Positions 26,226 to 34,281 of a stretch of DNA of 64,000 nucleotides are shown piece after piece. Source of the DNA: Pyxidicoccus xibeiensis (GTDB lineage Bacteria > Myxococcota > Myxococcia > Myxococcales > Myxococcaceae); NCBI RefSeq assembly GCF_024198175.1, contig NZ_JAJVKV010000005.1, forward strand, positions 186,001 to 250,000, in the 5' to 3' direction. The translations under genes and the position numbers were made by a program. The notes beneath the pieces are model-generated. The model was not told the origin of the DNA and searched no databases. It worked only from the letters and a program-made list of their open reading frames with translations. Every line of letters starts with the position of its first letter. The first letter of the stretch is position 1.

Positions 26226-27812
26226 CTACTTCAACGCGCTCGCCGGAATCTCGACCACGTACGTATCCACGTCGAAGTCGCTGCTCGAGCCCCAGTTGGA
26301 GTTGAAGGTCACCCGCGTGAAGTCGCGGTTGACGCTGGCGACCGGCGAGGTCCAGTACCCATCCTGCTGGGTGTTCGCCTTGGTGCGGTGGTGCGCCAGC
26401 GTGTAGACGGTCGGATTGGCTTTCAACTGCACGGCCATCACCTTGCGGTGCATCCACTGCAGCGCGCCGCCGCCGTCGGCATAGGTGCTGATGACCACCC
26501 AGCCGGGCTTGTTGAAGGCCTTGCCCGAGACGTGCAACGCCGTCGCGGTGCCGCTCAGGTACGTCGGGAACAACATCGTGCGCACGCCCGTGCGCAGGTT
26601 CACCATGAACACCTCGCCCTCATTGGTGCTGTAGTCGATGGCCACGTAGACGTCGTCTCCGTTGGCATCCAGCGCGATGTCCGAGTGCTGGGACGCATGG
26701 AGCAGCTGGGTCTTCCTGGTGAAGTCCCGGGAGAATGCCGCCGTGCCCTGCGCACTGACCCACGACACGACACAGGAGTTGCCACTGGGGGACATGCTCA
26801 CATGGTCGGGCCGGTCTCCATTCGTGTCGTACATGCCCAGGATGGTGTTGGTGTCGCGGTCCCACGTGAAGACGCCCACGCTGTTCCAGTTGTCCCCGTC
26901 GACCATGAAGCACCAGTAGCGCCCGTCCGCCGAGGGTGAGCCCTCCGACCGCGTCCATGCCGCCATCGCGGTCGGCCACCGGGCCTTCAGCCGTGCGGCA
27001 AAGTCACCCACGACGCGAGTCGCTCCCGTCGACACGTTCAGCTCGTGGAGCTTCATGCCGATGCCCACCGTGGGCAGGTGGTAGAGCAGGTTGGGATTCG
27101 TCGGGTGCCATTGCGGCTCCACGTCCCCGGACAGCCCCGACAGCTGCTTCAGGCGCGCGCGGGTGTTGGCGTCATACACATGCCAGGTTCCACCATTATA
27201 GCCGGATATCAGCTGCTTCGTGCTGTTCGCGTTGAAGGCCTGCCGGCGCGAATAGTCGTTTCGGGCAAAGCCCGATACTCCGTCAGCGGTGTAGTTGGTG
27301 ACGCGCACGAAACACGTCTTGTAGGTGGGCTCCGAGACCGCCACGCCCTTTGCGGGCTTCGCCCACGTGGGAATGGGGGTGGCCTGGCGGGTGCTCGTCA
27401 GGGCGAAGTCAGGGGAATAGAACGCGGCACACGCAGGGCTGAGCGCAGGGTCACTCGCGGGAGGAGGTGTCGTCTTGCGCTCGCACGTCTTGAAGCGACC
27501 GGGCGCGGGGTCCGGATTGAAGAAGCAATACACGCGGCCCGCGGGCAGCTCCCGGGTGGCCCAGGTCGTCCCCTCACCGAATCGGACAGTCGACGGCGTG
27601 GCCAGCGTGAAGTACTGATACTGGTTCGCAACCCTCTCCCAGCCCTCCTCGACGAGTGAAGCGTCGCCCATCTCGGAGTCGGGCGCGGCTTCCGCTGCCG
27701 GCAGCGGAGCAGGGGTGCTGCTGTCGGCCGTTCCATCGCCACAGCCCACCAAGGTGAGACACACCAGTGCGGCTCTCCACAGGGTCACATCGCGCTTCAA
27801 GACAGGATGCAT
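26226..27812 (-). CDS. Secreted beta-propeller lipoprotein
   Basis: 528 residues. It has a lipoprotein signal (TLWRAALVCLTLVGC) and then a low-complexity linker. The body reads like a TolB/PD40-type propeller: LSGDVEPQWHPTNPNLLYHL, SPSADGRYWCFMVDGDN, PDHVSMSPSGNSCVVSWVS, SDIALDANGDDVYVAIDYS, TSPVASVNRDFTRVTFNSN. It is probably an exposed outer-membrane protein that binds polymer or protein. The ATG at 27812 has GAGGA about 9 bases upstream; a GTG at 27821 is in frame. Confidence 0.8.
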   Translation of the reverse strand: MHPVLKRDVTLWRAALVCLTLVGCGDGTADSSTPAPLPAAEAAPDSEMGDASLVEEGWERVANQYQYFTLATPSTVRFGEGTTWATRELPAGRVYCFFNPDPAPGRFKTCERKTTPPPASDPALSPACAAFYSPDFALTSTRQATPIPTWAKPAKGVAVSEPTYKTCFVRVTNYTADGVSGFARNDYSRRQAFNANSTKQLISGYNGGTWHVYDANTRARLKQLSGLSGDVEPQWHPTNPNLLYHLPTVGIGMKLHELNVSTGATRVVGDFAARLKARWPTAMAAWTRSEGSPSADGRYWCFMVDGDNWNSVGVFTWDRDTNTILGMYDTNGDRPDHVSMSPSGNSCVVSWVSAQGTAAFSRDFTRKTQLLHASQHSDIALDANGDDVYVAIDYSTNEGEVFMVNLRTGVRTMLFPTYLSGTATALHVSGKAFNKPGWVVISTYADGGGALQWMHRKVMAVQLKANPTVYTLAHHRTKANTQQDGYWTSPVASVNRDFTRVTFNSNWGSSSDFDVDTYVVEIPASALK

Positions 27813-28268
27813 ATCGAGCACTCCTCGCAGGTTTCCTACAGCAAGACCATGTCAGGGTATTTTCAATCCAAATGACTTTCAATGATTAACTGCAATTCTT
27901 GATTAATGAGGCTTCGCGGCTTTTGAGACATGAGTGAGGAGGATTGTCATCACCCAGCGGCCTGTTTGTGGTGTGGACTGTCCACCACAGCCCGGCGGGA
28001 GGCCCCTCTCGCTACGGAAGCGGCGAGGTGGCGCTGGGTGTCCGGGAGTTGCATCGCATGTTTGTTTCATGTTCCGGCGCGGCGACATGTCGGCCGACAC
28101 ACGCCGACGTGTCGGAAGCCTCCGTGGGGGCCCCTCGCCGGCCACGCTCCCTCGGGAGACAGGGGCGAGACGCCCGGCACGGCCATTGCTCAAGGTCCGG
28201 AAGCAACGCGGCGACGGGGATTGCGTCCCGCTCCGCGAGCACACCCTCATCCGCCCAGGAGTCAGGTC
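27813..28268. other. Divergent intergenic region with palindromes
   Basis: 456 bases between divergent genes. 27840-27905 is strongly AT-rich. At 28088-28115 there are stacked inverted repeats: TGTCGGCCGACA is a perfect 12-base palindrome and CCGACAC...GTGTCGG (7-bp arms) overlaps it. These may be operator sites or alternative hairpins in the leader of the gene at 28269. No gene is supported here. Confidence 0.5.
27854..27882 (-). promoter_or_regulatory. Candidate sigma-70-type promoter for lipoprotein gene
   Basis: On the minus strand TTGAAA (27882-27877) and TACCCT (27859-27854) are 17 bases apart, inside the AT-rich island and ~42 bases upstream of the start codon. The -10 match is moderate. 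Confidence 0.4.
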
Positions 28269-28688
28269 ATGTCCCTTCCGAGCAACCCCACGCTGCCGAT
28301 GTCCAACCCCAACTCGCTGTACACCACCCTCGTCAACACCACGCCCAACACGCTGAACGTCGTCATCGGCACGCCCGACTCCACCCAGCTCATCTCGCTC
28401 TCCAGCAACACGCTCGGGCCCGCGGGCTCCGGTCAGGACTCGGTCACCGTGATGTCGCAGTACTACGGTAACAACACCGTCAACATCGGCGTCTTCGACC
28501 CCAACTACTCCCAGAGCGCCTCCGTCGCGTCCTTCGTGGCGCACCAGCATGATGAGACGGGCTTCCGGAATCCCGTTCCCTGGGCGGACACCTTCAACTT
28601 CGTGGACGGCTACGTCTTCGTGGGAGCGCCGTCCGCGCAGCCCGGGCATCTCAAGGTGACCCTCGGCCGCAACAGCAGCGCGAAGTAG
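28269..28688 (+). CDS. Small Asn/Ser/Thr-rich protein, unknown
   Basis: 139 residues; AGGAG lies 7 bases before the ATG. No signal peptide. The sequence is a beta-prone string rich in Asn, Thr and Ser: LYTTLVNTTPNTLNVVIGTP, SLSSNTLGPAGSGQDSVTVM, VSFVAHQ-like segments, and DTFNFVDGYVFVGAPSAQPG. It has only one run of charged residues, at the end. It may be a single beta-sandwich domain of the lectin or coat-protein kind. Family not recognised; a strong terminator hairpin follows. Confidence 0.65.
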   Translation: MSLPSNPTLPMSNPNSLYTTLVNTTPNTLNVVIGTPDSTQLISLSSNTLGPAGSGQDSVTVMSQYYGNNTVNIGVFDPNYSQSASVASFVAHQHDETGFRNPVPWADTFNFVDGYVFVGAPSAQPGHLKVTLGRNSSAK

Positions 28689-28715
28689 CGAAGCAAGCGC
28701 CGCGCGGGACGGACA

Positions 28716-28758
28716 GCGGGGCAGGTGTCGTCGGACTCGTCCCGACACCTCTCCCCGC
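28716..28758 (+). terminator. Hairpin after the Asn/Thr-rich gene
   Basis: GCGGGG (28716-28721) and AGGTGTCG (28723-28730) pair with CGACACCT (28743-28750) and CCCCGC (28753-28758): a 14-bp stem with a small internal bulge and a 12-base loop. It lies 27 bases after the stop codon. Confidence 0.65.
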
Positions 28759-28843
28759 CATGCGTCGTTCCTCGCGCGGAGGCAGCCCGCCCGCTGCATC
28801 CTTGTTGCGCGTTGTAGTGTCCTGATGCGGCTTGTACCGGGCT

Positions 28844-28974
28844 GATCGCGCACGCCCAGGGGCGCGATCGCACGGGCAGCGGAAACCGAGGGGGACTGGA
28901 CGCGTGCGTGATCGCGACACAGATCGGCGGCCTGGATCACCGACACATCTCTGTCGTAGGAGAGGTCCGCGATC
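28844..28974. other. GATC-rich cluster with inverted repeat, candidate origin/operator
   Basis: Six GATC tetramers occur in 131 bases (28844, 28866, 28910, 28922, 28935, 28971), roughly 17 times the density expected at ~70% GC. The first two form a perfect inverted repeat GATCGCGC-N10-GCGCGATC (28844-28869); CGTGATCGCGAC at 28907 repeats half of it. The cluster lies directly upstream of a replication-initiator-like gene. Confidence 0.55.
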
Positions 28975-29151
28975 AGCTCACGCGCCCGGAGCCCTTCCGT
29001 CCCCGGAAGGACTACAGGGTGCAACAGGCATGGGCGGTGTGTGTCGGGGTGTCCCACGCACCGGGCAGCATGGGACGCGGACACCCACGAGCACCTGAAG
29101 CACGCAACGGGCCCGGCGCTTCACGCACGGGTCCATTGGGAGGCAGCAACC

Positions 29152-30438
29152 TTGGGCGGGTTGGACTGGGTGCAGGTCGACGTGGGCTTTCCCCTGAGCC
29201 TCGCCGTGGTGGGCGCCGCGCGCCTGCTGGGCATGGAGCGGCGGGCCTTCCTGGGCGCCATCGTGGAGCTGCAGATCTGGGCCGTGCAGGCCTTACCCTC
29301 CGGACGCTTCGAGCCCTTCGCCGCGTCCGCGGGACGTCCGCGGGACGCGTCCGCGGACACCTCCGCGGACGAGGCGATCTGGTGTGAGGCGGTCGAAGGC
29401 GCCGTACGGTGGACGGGAGCACCCGGCGCGTTCTGGGAGACGCTGCTGCGCACCGGCATCCTCGTGCGCGAAGAGGGCGGCATCCGGCTGACGCTCTGCG
29501 ACCGCTACGTGCAAGTCCTCGAAAAGAGGAGGAAGGAAGCCGAGCGGAAACGAAGAGAGCGCGCCAACAAGGCCGCCGCGTCCGGCGGACGTCCGCTGGA
29601 CGCGCCAGGGACATCCAGCGCTAGAAGGAAGAAGGAGAGGGAGAACGAGAAGAAGAGTCTTTCTTCAGCAGCAGCAATGGAGGTCGACCTGTCCTCCGGA
29701 CATCTCGCGCCCGTTCCACCGCCACCTCCTCCGGACGAAGTGCTGTCCGTGGACGGCGACCCCATCCAGCTCGCGCTTCACGGCACGCACCTGGTGCCGG
29801 TGTCCCTGCCTCCCGAGGGCCGGAGCCAATCCGAGGACATCGAGCCGGAGTCTCCGCCCAAGGTCTCTCCGGCCCAGGCGGAGCTCTTCTTCGAGAGCTT
29901 CCAGACCGAGCGCACCCGGGCCTTCCGGGGCGTGCCGCGCGAGGAGATGCCGGCGGGCTGGCCCGACTGGTACCGGCACGCCCTGGCGAAGGTGAGCGGC
30001 GAAGAGGGCCGGTTGATGGCGGCCTGCCGTGGCTACCTCCAGTCCGACTGGGGCCGCTCCCGCCAGCCGGTGGGCACGGCCCTGGCCTTCTGCTCGCCGA
30101 AGGTGTGGGTGCGCTACGTCCCGCACGAGCCCTCCGACTCCGCCGCCGAGGAGTCCGTGCTCCCCGCCGTGGACGTGTCCACGCAGGCGGGCCGTGCGTG
30201 GCAGCGGTGTCTCATGCGGCTGCACGACCAGGGCAAGCGCTACGCCCTGCTATGGCTCCAGAAGGCGCGTCCGGTGGACGTGGAGGAGGGGAGGCTGATC
30301 CTGGGCGTGCCCGACGTCTACTTCCGGCAGTGGGTGGAGGAGAACTACGGCGCAATGGTGGACCTGCTGGTGCGCGACTGCGGCCTGCTGGGCGTGGCCT
30401 GGCGCGTGGAGGGGAGTGCCACCGCATCAGCCGGGTGA
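29152..30438 (+). CDS. Phage-type replication protein with C-terminal DnaA domain I-like module
   Basis: 428 residues from TTG 29152 (GGGAGG 8 bases upstream); a GTG at 29041 is a less likely start because the conserved part begins VQVDVGFPLSLAVVGAARLL. The N-terminal ~125 residues look like a winged-helix replisome-organiser domain (WETLLRTGILVREEGGIRLT). A basic stretch (RRKEAERKRRERANK), acidic/proline-rich linkers and a helical segment (WPDWYRHALAKVSGEEGRLM) follow. Residues ~346-416 (AWQRCLMRLHDQGKRYALLW, LILGVPDVYFRQWVEENYGA) resemble DnaA domain I, which recruits DnaB helicase. There is no AAA+ ATPase. No other phage genes are nearby. Confidence 0.75.
   Translation: MGGLDWVQVDVGFPLSLAVVGAARLLGMERRAFLGAIVELQIWAVQALPSGRFEPFAASAGRPRDASADTSADEAIWCEAVEGAVRWTGAPGAFWETLLRTGILVREEGGIRLTLCDRYVQVLEKRRKEAERKRRERANKAAASGGRPLDAPGTSSARRKKERENEKKSLSSAAAMEVDLSSGHLAPVPPPPPPDEVLSVDGDPIQLALHGTHLVPVSLPPEGRSQSEDIEPESPPKVSPAQAELFFESFQTERTRAFRGVPREEMPAGWPDWYRHALAKVSGEEGRLMAACRGYLQSDWGRSRQPVGTALAFCSPKVWVRYVPHEPSDSAAEESVLPAVDVSTQAGRAWQRCLMRLHDQGKRYALLWLQKARPVDVEEGRLILGVPDVYFRQWVEENYGAMVDLLVRDCGLLGVAWRVEGSATASAG
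29325..29370. repeat. TCCGCGG iteron-like repeats inside the replication gene
   Basis: Four copies of TCCGCGG(G)AC lie in 45 bases, and a fifth and sixth variant (GTCCGGCGGAC, GTCCGCTGGAC) lie near 29580-29605. GTCCGCGGAC is a 10-base palindrome. They encode part of an Ala/Ser/Asp linker (DASADTSADEA). Lambdoid phages keep origin iterons inside the initiator gene, so both a protein-repeat and an origin explanation are open. Confidence 0.5.
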
Positions 30439-30573
30439 CGCACTTCCTCCAGGCGTCCTGTCACGGCGTGGCTGTCGTGACGCTCTCGGGCGGCGGGTTG
30501 GCGTCTCCGGCGCGGTCCGAAGCGACCTGTGTCCGCAACGTCAAAGCCTGCTCTTCACTGGAAGCGGAGAACC

Positions 30574-31264
30574 ATGTCGCTTGTCCGTAGCGCGTGTGGC
30601 TGGAGCTTGCTCGCGACGTGTTTCATCAGCTGCGCGGCAGTCGCGACCCTCCCGTCCGGGCAGAAGCCTGCCCGGGCGCGAACCAGCGCAGGGGTCTCCG
30701 CCGGCTCGTATCTCCTGACACCGGACGTCATCACGGACGAGGAGGGGAGAACCGTCCCGGTCGAACGCGGCCTCGTCTTCGTGCCGGAGAACAGAAGTGC
30801 CCCCGACTCGCGCCTCATCGCCGTGCATTTCGTGAGGGCCCGGCTGGGGCTTTGACTTCTCGGACCCGCTGGTCTTCGACAAGGCGGGCCATCTGGTCAG
30901 GGTCCGGTGCGGAAGACACTGCACGGAGACGAACTTCGGCGAGCTTCCGGCGCAGCTGAGGGAGGCCACGTCGCGGCTCTACAGCTTCTTCGATGCGGAG
31001 CTCGAGCCTTCGCCGCCGCAGACCTTCTTCAAGGGTCTGCCCGGCGAACTGAGCCTCGCGCCCAGCGACTTCGCTCCCTTGACGGGCCGCTCACGCTACG
31101 AAGAGTGGCTCGCGGGGCGCGATGAGCCGACGAATCCACGGGGCGCGCTTGCCGCGGCCTCCGTTTGTGGGAAACTCGGCTTGCGCGAGCGGCCGGGCCT
31201 TGTGGAAGGAGCATGCCGTGCGTCTGCCTTTGGGACTGCTGTTGTTCGTCTGTGCCTGTGGTGA
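30574..31264 (+). pseudogene. Remnant of a secreted hydrolase-like lipoprotein gene
   Basis: The first frame (30574-30855) encodes a lipoprotein signal (WSLLATCFISCAAVATLP) and RGLVFVPENRSAPDSRLIAV HFVR in two adjoining runs, the typical entry of a secreted alpha/beta hydrolase, then hits a stop. From 30842 a second frame is open to 31264 with well-biased codons (GWGFDFSDPLVFDKAGHLVR, FFDAELEPSPPQTFFKGLPG, RSRYEEWLAGRDE). The central hydrolase domain is absent, so an internal deletion plus frameshift is inferred. Its end overlaps the start of the peroxidase gene. Confidence 0.5.
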
Positions 31265-32453
31265 AGCACGCGTGCCGGAGGAGCCCGCCCCGGGCCCGTG
31301 TGCCCTGGACTCGCGCCTGTCGCCGGAGCAGTGCCAGCGGGCCATGGCCATGCTCCTGCCGGCTTCGCTGCCTCCGGCGCGGGGCAACGCCGTAGCGGAC
31401 TCGGAGGCGGCCGCCCGGCTGGGACAGGAGCTGTTCTTCTCCAAAGACATCTCCAGCACCCGCGAGGTGGCCTGCTTTGGCTGCCATCAGCCGGGAGAAG
31501 ATTTCGATGACGGGCACGCGCACCCGGACCGTCCGCCCGGCTCGGGCCTGGATGCGCTCGGCCGCAACTCCCCGTCCCTGCTCAATGCCGCGTGGATGCG
31601 CACGCAACTGTGGGATGGGCGCGCGGACACGCTCTGGTCCCAGCCCCTGTTCGCCATCGAGAACTCGGCGGAGCTGGCCACCTCCCGCCTGGAGCTCGCG
31701 CACACCGTGACGACGAGGTTCCGCAGGGACTACGCCGCTGTCTTCGGGGAGAGCCCCTCGCTGCCCGTCCGCCGCTTTCCTCCCGCGGGCAGGCCCGGGG
31801 ACTCCGGGTTCGATGGCATGAGGCCCGAGGACCAGGCCACCGTCAACCGCATCGCCGCCAACGTGGGCAAGGCCATCGAGGCCTACCTGCGCCGGCTAGC
31901 GGCGGGCCGGTCCGCGTTCGACCGGTTCCTCGGCGGCGAGCAGGCGGCGCTGTCCGCCGAGGCGCGCGAGGGGCTGTATGTCTTCTTCCTCGCCGGCTGT
32001 GACACGTGTCACTCCGGACCGATGCTCAGCGACGAGCGCTTCCACAACCTCGGGGTGCCGGCGGCGGAGGACAAGGCGCTGGACCCCGGGCGCGAGCAGG
32101 GGTTGCGCATCCTCGTCGCCAATCCCTTCAACTCGCAGGGGCCGTACTTCGACGGCTGGCGCCCCTTGCCCGGCTGGGAGGCCTCGCCGGGGCTCCATGG
32201 TGCGTTCCGCACGCCGCCGCTGCGCAACCTCCTGGCCTCCGCGCCGTATGGGCACAACGGCCGCTTCGCCTCGCTGGAGGAGGTGGTGGACTTCCACCTC
32301 GTCGCCTCGCGGGCTCCAGGGCGCTACCTGGGCGAGGTGTCCCCGCTGCTGCGTCCGGTGACGCTGGCGTCGGCGGAGCGGGCAGCCCTGCTCGCCTTCC
32401 TCCGCTCATTGGAGGGCGAGCGCGCGGGGCGTCCCTGGACATGGTTTCCCTGA
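31218..32453 (+). CDS. Di-heme cytochrome c peroxidase (MauG/CcpA family) lipoprotein
   Basis: 411 residues from GTG 31218 with AAGGAG 6 bases upstream. A short lipoprotein signal (LPLGLLLFVCACG) sends it to the periplasm or outer membrane. Two c-type heme motifs: CFGCH at ~86-90 and CDTCH at ~261-265. Further family marks are GRNSPSLLNAAW, LWDGRADTLWSQPLFAIEN and FRTPPLRNLLASAPYGHNGRF. Such enzymes reduce H2O2 or perform MauG-like oxidations with electrons from small cytochromes. It converges with the phosphatase gene 14 bases away. Confidence 0.91.
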   Translation: MRLPLGLLLFVCACGEARVPEEPAPGPCALDSRLSPEQCQRAMAMLLPASLPPARGNAVADSEAAARLGQELFFSKDISSTREVACFGCHQPGEDFDDGHAHPDRPPGSGLDALGRNSPSLLNAAWMRTQLWDGRADTLWSQPLFAIENSAELATSRLELAHTVTTRFRRDYAAVFGESPSLPVRRFPPAGRPGDSGFDGMRPEDQATVNRIAANVGKAIEAYLRRLAAGRSAFDRFLGGEQAALSAEAREGLYVFFLAGCDTCHSGPMLSDERFHNLGVPAAEDKALDPGREQGLRILVANPFNSQGPYFDGWRPLPGWEASPGLHGAFRTPPLRNLLASAPYGHNGRFASLEEVVDFHLVASRAPGRYLGEVSPLLRPVTLASAERAALLAFLRSLEGERAGRPWTWFP

Positions 32454-32467
32454 GTGCCAGGCGGCCT

Positions 32468-34087
32468 CTACCGCCCCGAGAGGGACTCCGCGCGTGGCTT
32501 GCCTTCGGCCGACGCGGGCATGCCCATCTCCAGAAGCACGGACAGCGTGGGCGCCACGTCCACCGGGTCGATTTCCTGGAGGTACAGGCCCGCCTTCACG
32601 CCTCGGCCCGCGAACACCACAGGCACCTGCGCGTCGTAGGAGTACGGGGTGCCGTGGTTCGTCCCGCGTGGGTAGTCGCTCACCACGTGGAACGGCTTCG
32701 GCACGAAGAGCACGTCCCCGCTGCGCACCGGGTAGTAGCCACGCCGCAGCGGCGCCACCAGCCCTCCGAGGTCCGGGGCCGTGTCCAGGTCGTCCTTCGC
32801 CAGCGCCGTCAACGTGAAGGGCTGCTTCGCCAGCCACGCCGCCGCCGCGCGCCGCACCGCCACGCCGTCCACCTGCCCCGACTCCAGGGCCTTGCCACCC
32901 AGGTACACATCCAACGTCAGCAGCTTCACCGTCACGTCGACGCCGAACTTCGAGCGCAGCTCCTGCGCCAGCTCCTTGGCTGTTTCCACCGGGTGGATGC
33001 GCCTTGCCGGCAGGCCCGCCTGGGCCCAGGCCTCCGGAAGCTCCGCGCCCCCATGGTCCGCCGACAGCGCGATGACCAGGTTCGCCTTGCCTCCCGCCGC
33101 GCGCTCGGCGGCGGTGATGAGCTCGCCCAGCGCCTGGTCCAACCGCAGCAGCGTGTCCTGCATCTCCCACGACGAGGGGCCGAACGCGTGGAACACCGCG
33201 TCCGTGCCGCTGAAGCTCACCGCGAGAATGTCTGGCACGTCGTCTCGGCCCAGGCCCTCGCCCTCCAGCGCGGCCTTCGCCGCCTGCACCAGCAGCTCAT
33301 GTGAGCGGGGCGACACGGCAAAGACCCGGTACGACGCGGGCCCCGGCTCCTCGAGCCCGCCGCTGATTGCGTGGGGGAAGGTGCGGCCCATGCCGTAGGG
33401 GTCCGGCGGTTCCGCGGCGCTGTCGTCCCCGCCCAGGTACTCAGCGCGTGGACGCAGCAGCTGCCATGGCTTGCCAAAGTCCGCGTCCGCCAGCTTTCGT
33501 GCGTTGAACGCCTGCATCCACGCGGGCACGGCCTTCGCGTACCAGGTGCTCGTCACCATCTTCCCCGTCGCCTCGTCGAACCACCACGCCTGTCCCTGGC
33601 GCCCGGCCAGTGGAATCGCCGCGCGCGCCTTGAACGACAGCGCCACCACCTTGCCCCGGCCCTGGGTGGACACGCGCAGCCGGTCCGCCAGCGTCTCCGC
33701 CATCAGGTTCTCGGGGCTGGTGTCCGACGAGGGGGCGGTGACTCCGTCCAGGATGGGATGCGTCGGGTCCATGTAGGGCTGCACGCTCTGGTTCGTGGCA
33801 CGGTCATGGACGTCGTTGTCCACGATGCCGTGGCGCCAGGGGTTCGCGCCGGTGGCCAGCGTGGCGTGACCCGGTGAGGTACGGGCCTCCGCGTAGGCAT
33901 AGCGCGCGTAGGGGTAGTACGCGCCCGTGTCGAGCAGCCGCCCCAGACCGCCGGTGAGGCGCGAGCGGTTGCGCAGGAGCACGTCGCTGCCCAGCCCGTC
34001 CACGCTGATGAACAGCGTCAGCTTCGGGGCCTTCGCCGCGGCGGGCAGGGCGGACAGGACGAGGAGGGCGGCGAGCAGGCGAGACAT
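32468..34087 (-). CDS. Alkaline phosphatase superfamily enzyme (PafA/NPP-like)
   Basis: 539 residues with a Sec signal (RLLAALLVLSALPAAAKA). LTLFISVDGLGSDVL carries the first metal-binding Asp. ARTSPGHATLATGANPWRHG holds the nucleophilic Thr/Ser and following motif of single-residue phosphatases and nucleotide pyrophosphatases. VSFSGTDAVFHAFGP and LSADHGGAELPEAW supply the later Asp/His ligands. It should be a periplasmic phospho-mono- or diesterase; the substrate cannot be deduced. The start at 34087 gives a clean signal peptide. Confidence 0.88.
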   Translation of the reverse strand: MSRLLAALLVLSALPAAAKAPKLTLFISVDGLGSDVLLRNRSRLTGGLGRLLDTGAYYPYARYAYAEARTSPGHATLATGANPWRHGIVDNDVHDRATNQSVQPYMDPTHPILDGVTAPSSDTSPENLMAETLADRLRVSTQGRGKVVALSFKARAAIPLAGRQGQAWWFDEATGKMVTSTWYAKAVPAWMQAFNARKLADADFGKPWQLLRPRAEYLGGDDSAAEPPDPYGMGRTFPHAISGGLEEPGPASYRVFAVSPRSHELLVQAAKAALEGEGLGRDDVPDILAVSFSGTDAVFHAFGPSSWEMQDTLLRLDQALGELITAAERAAGGKANLVIALSADHGGAELPEAWAQAGLPARRIHPVETAKELAQELRSKFGVDVTVKLLTLDVYLGGKALESGQVDGVAVRRAAAAWLAKQPFTLTALAKDDLDTAPDLGGLVAPLRRGYYPVRSGDVLFVPKPFHVVSDYPRGTNHGTPYSYDAQVPVVFAGRGVKAGLYLQEIDPVDVAPTLSVLLEMGMPASAEGKPRAESLSGR

Positions 34088-34281
34088 GCCGGACAGACTC
34101 TCCGCCCAGAGGGGCAGAAGCAACCAGGATGCGTCCCCACCGCGTCAACGAGCCTGGTCCGATTGTTCCAGGCCAGGTCCCGAGCAGGCCACGGACGACC
34201 CGTCCGCGATGCCCACTCCGTATCCGGGACACTCGGCATCGACGGCCGGTAGGCTGTCCTGGACTGTGGCAGGGAGGTCGT

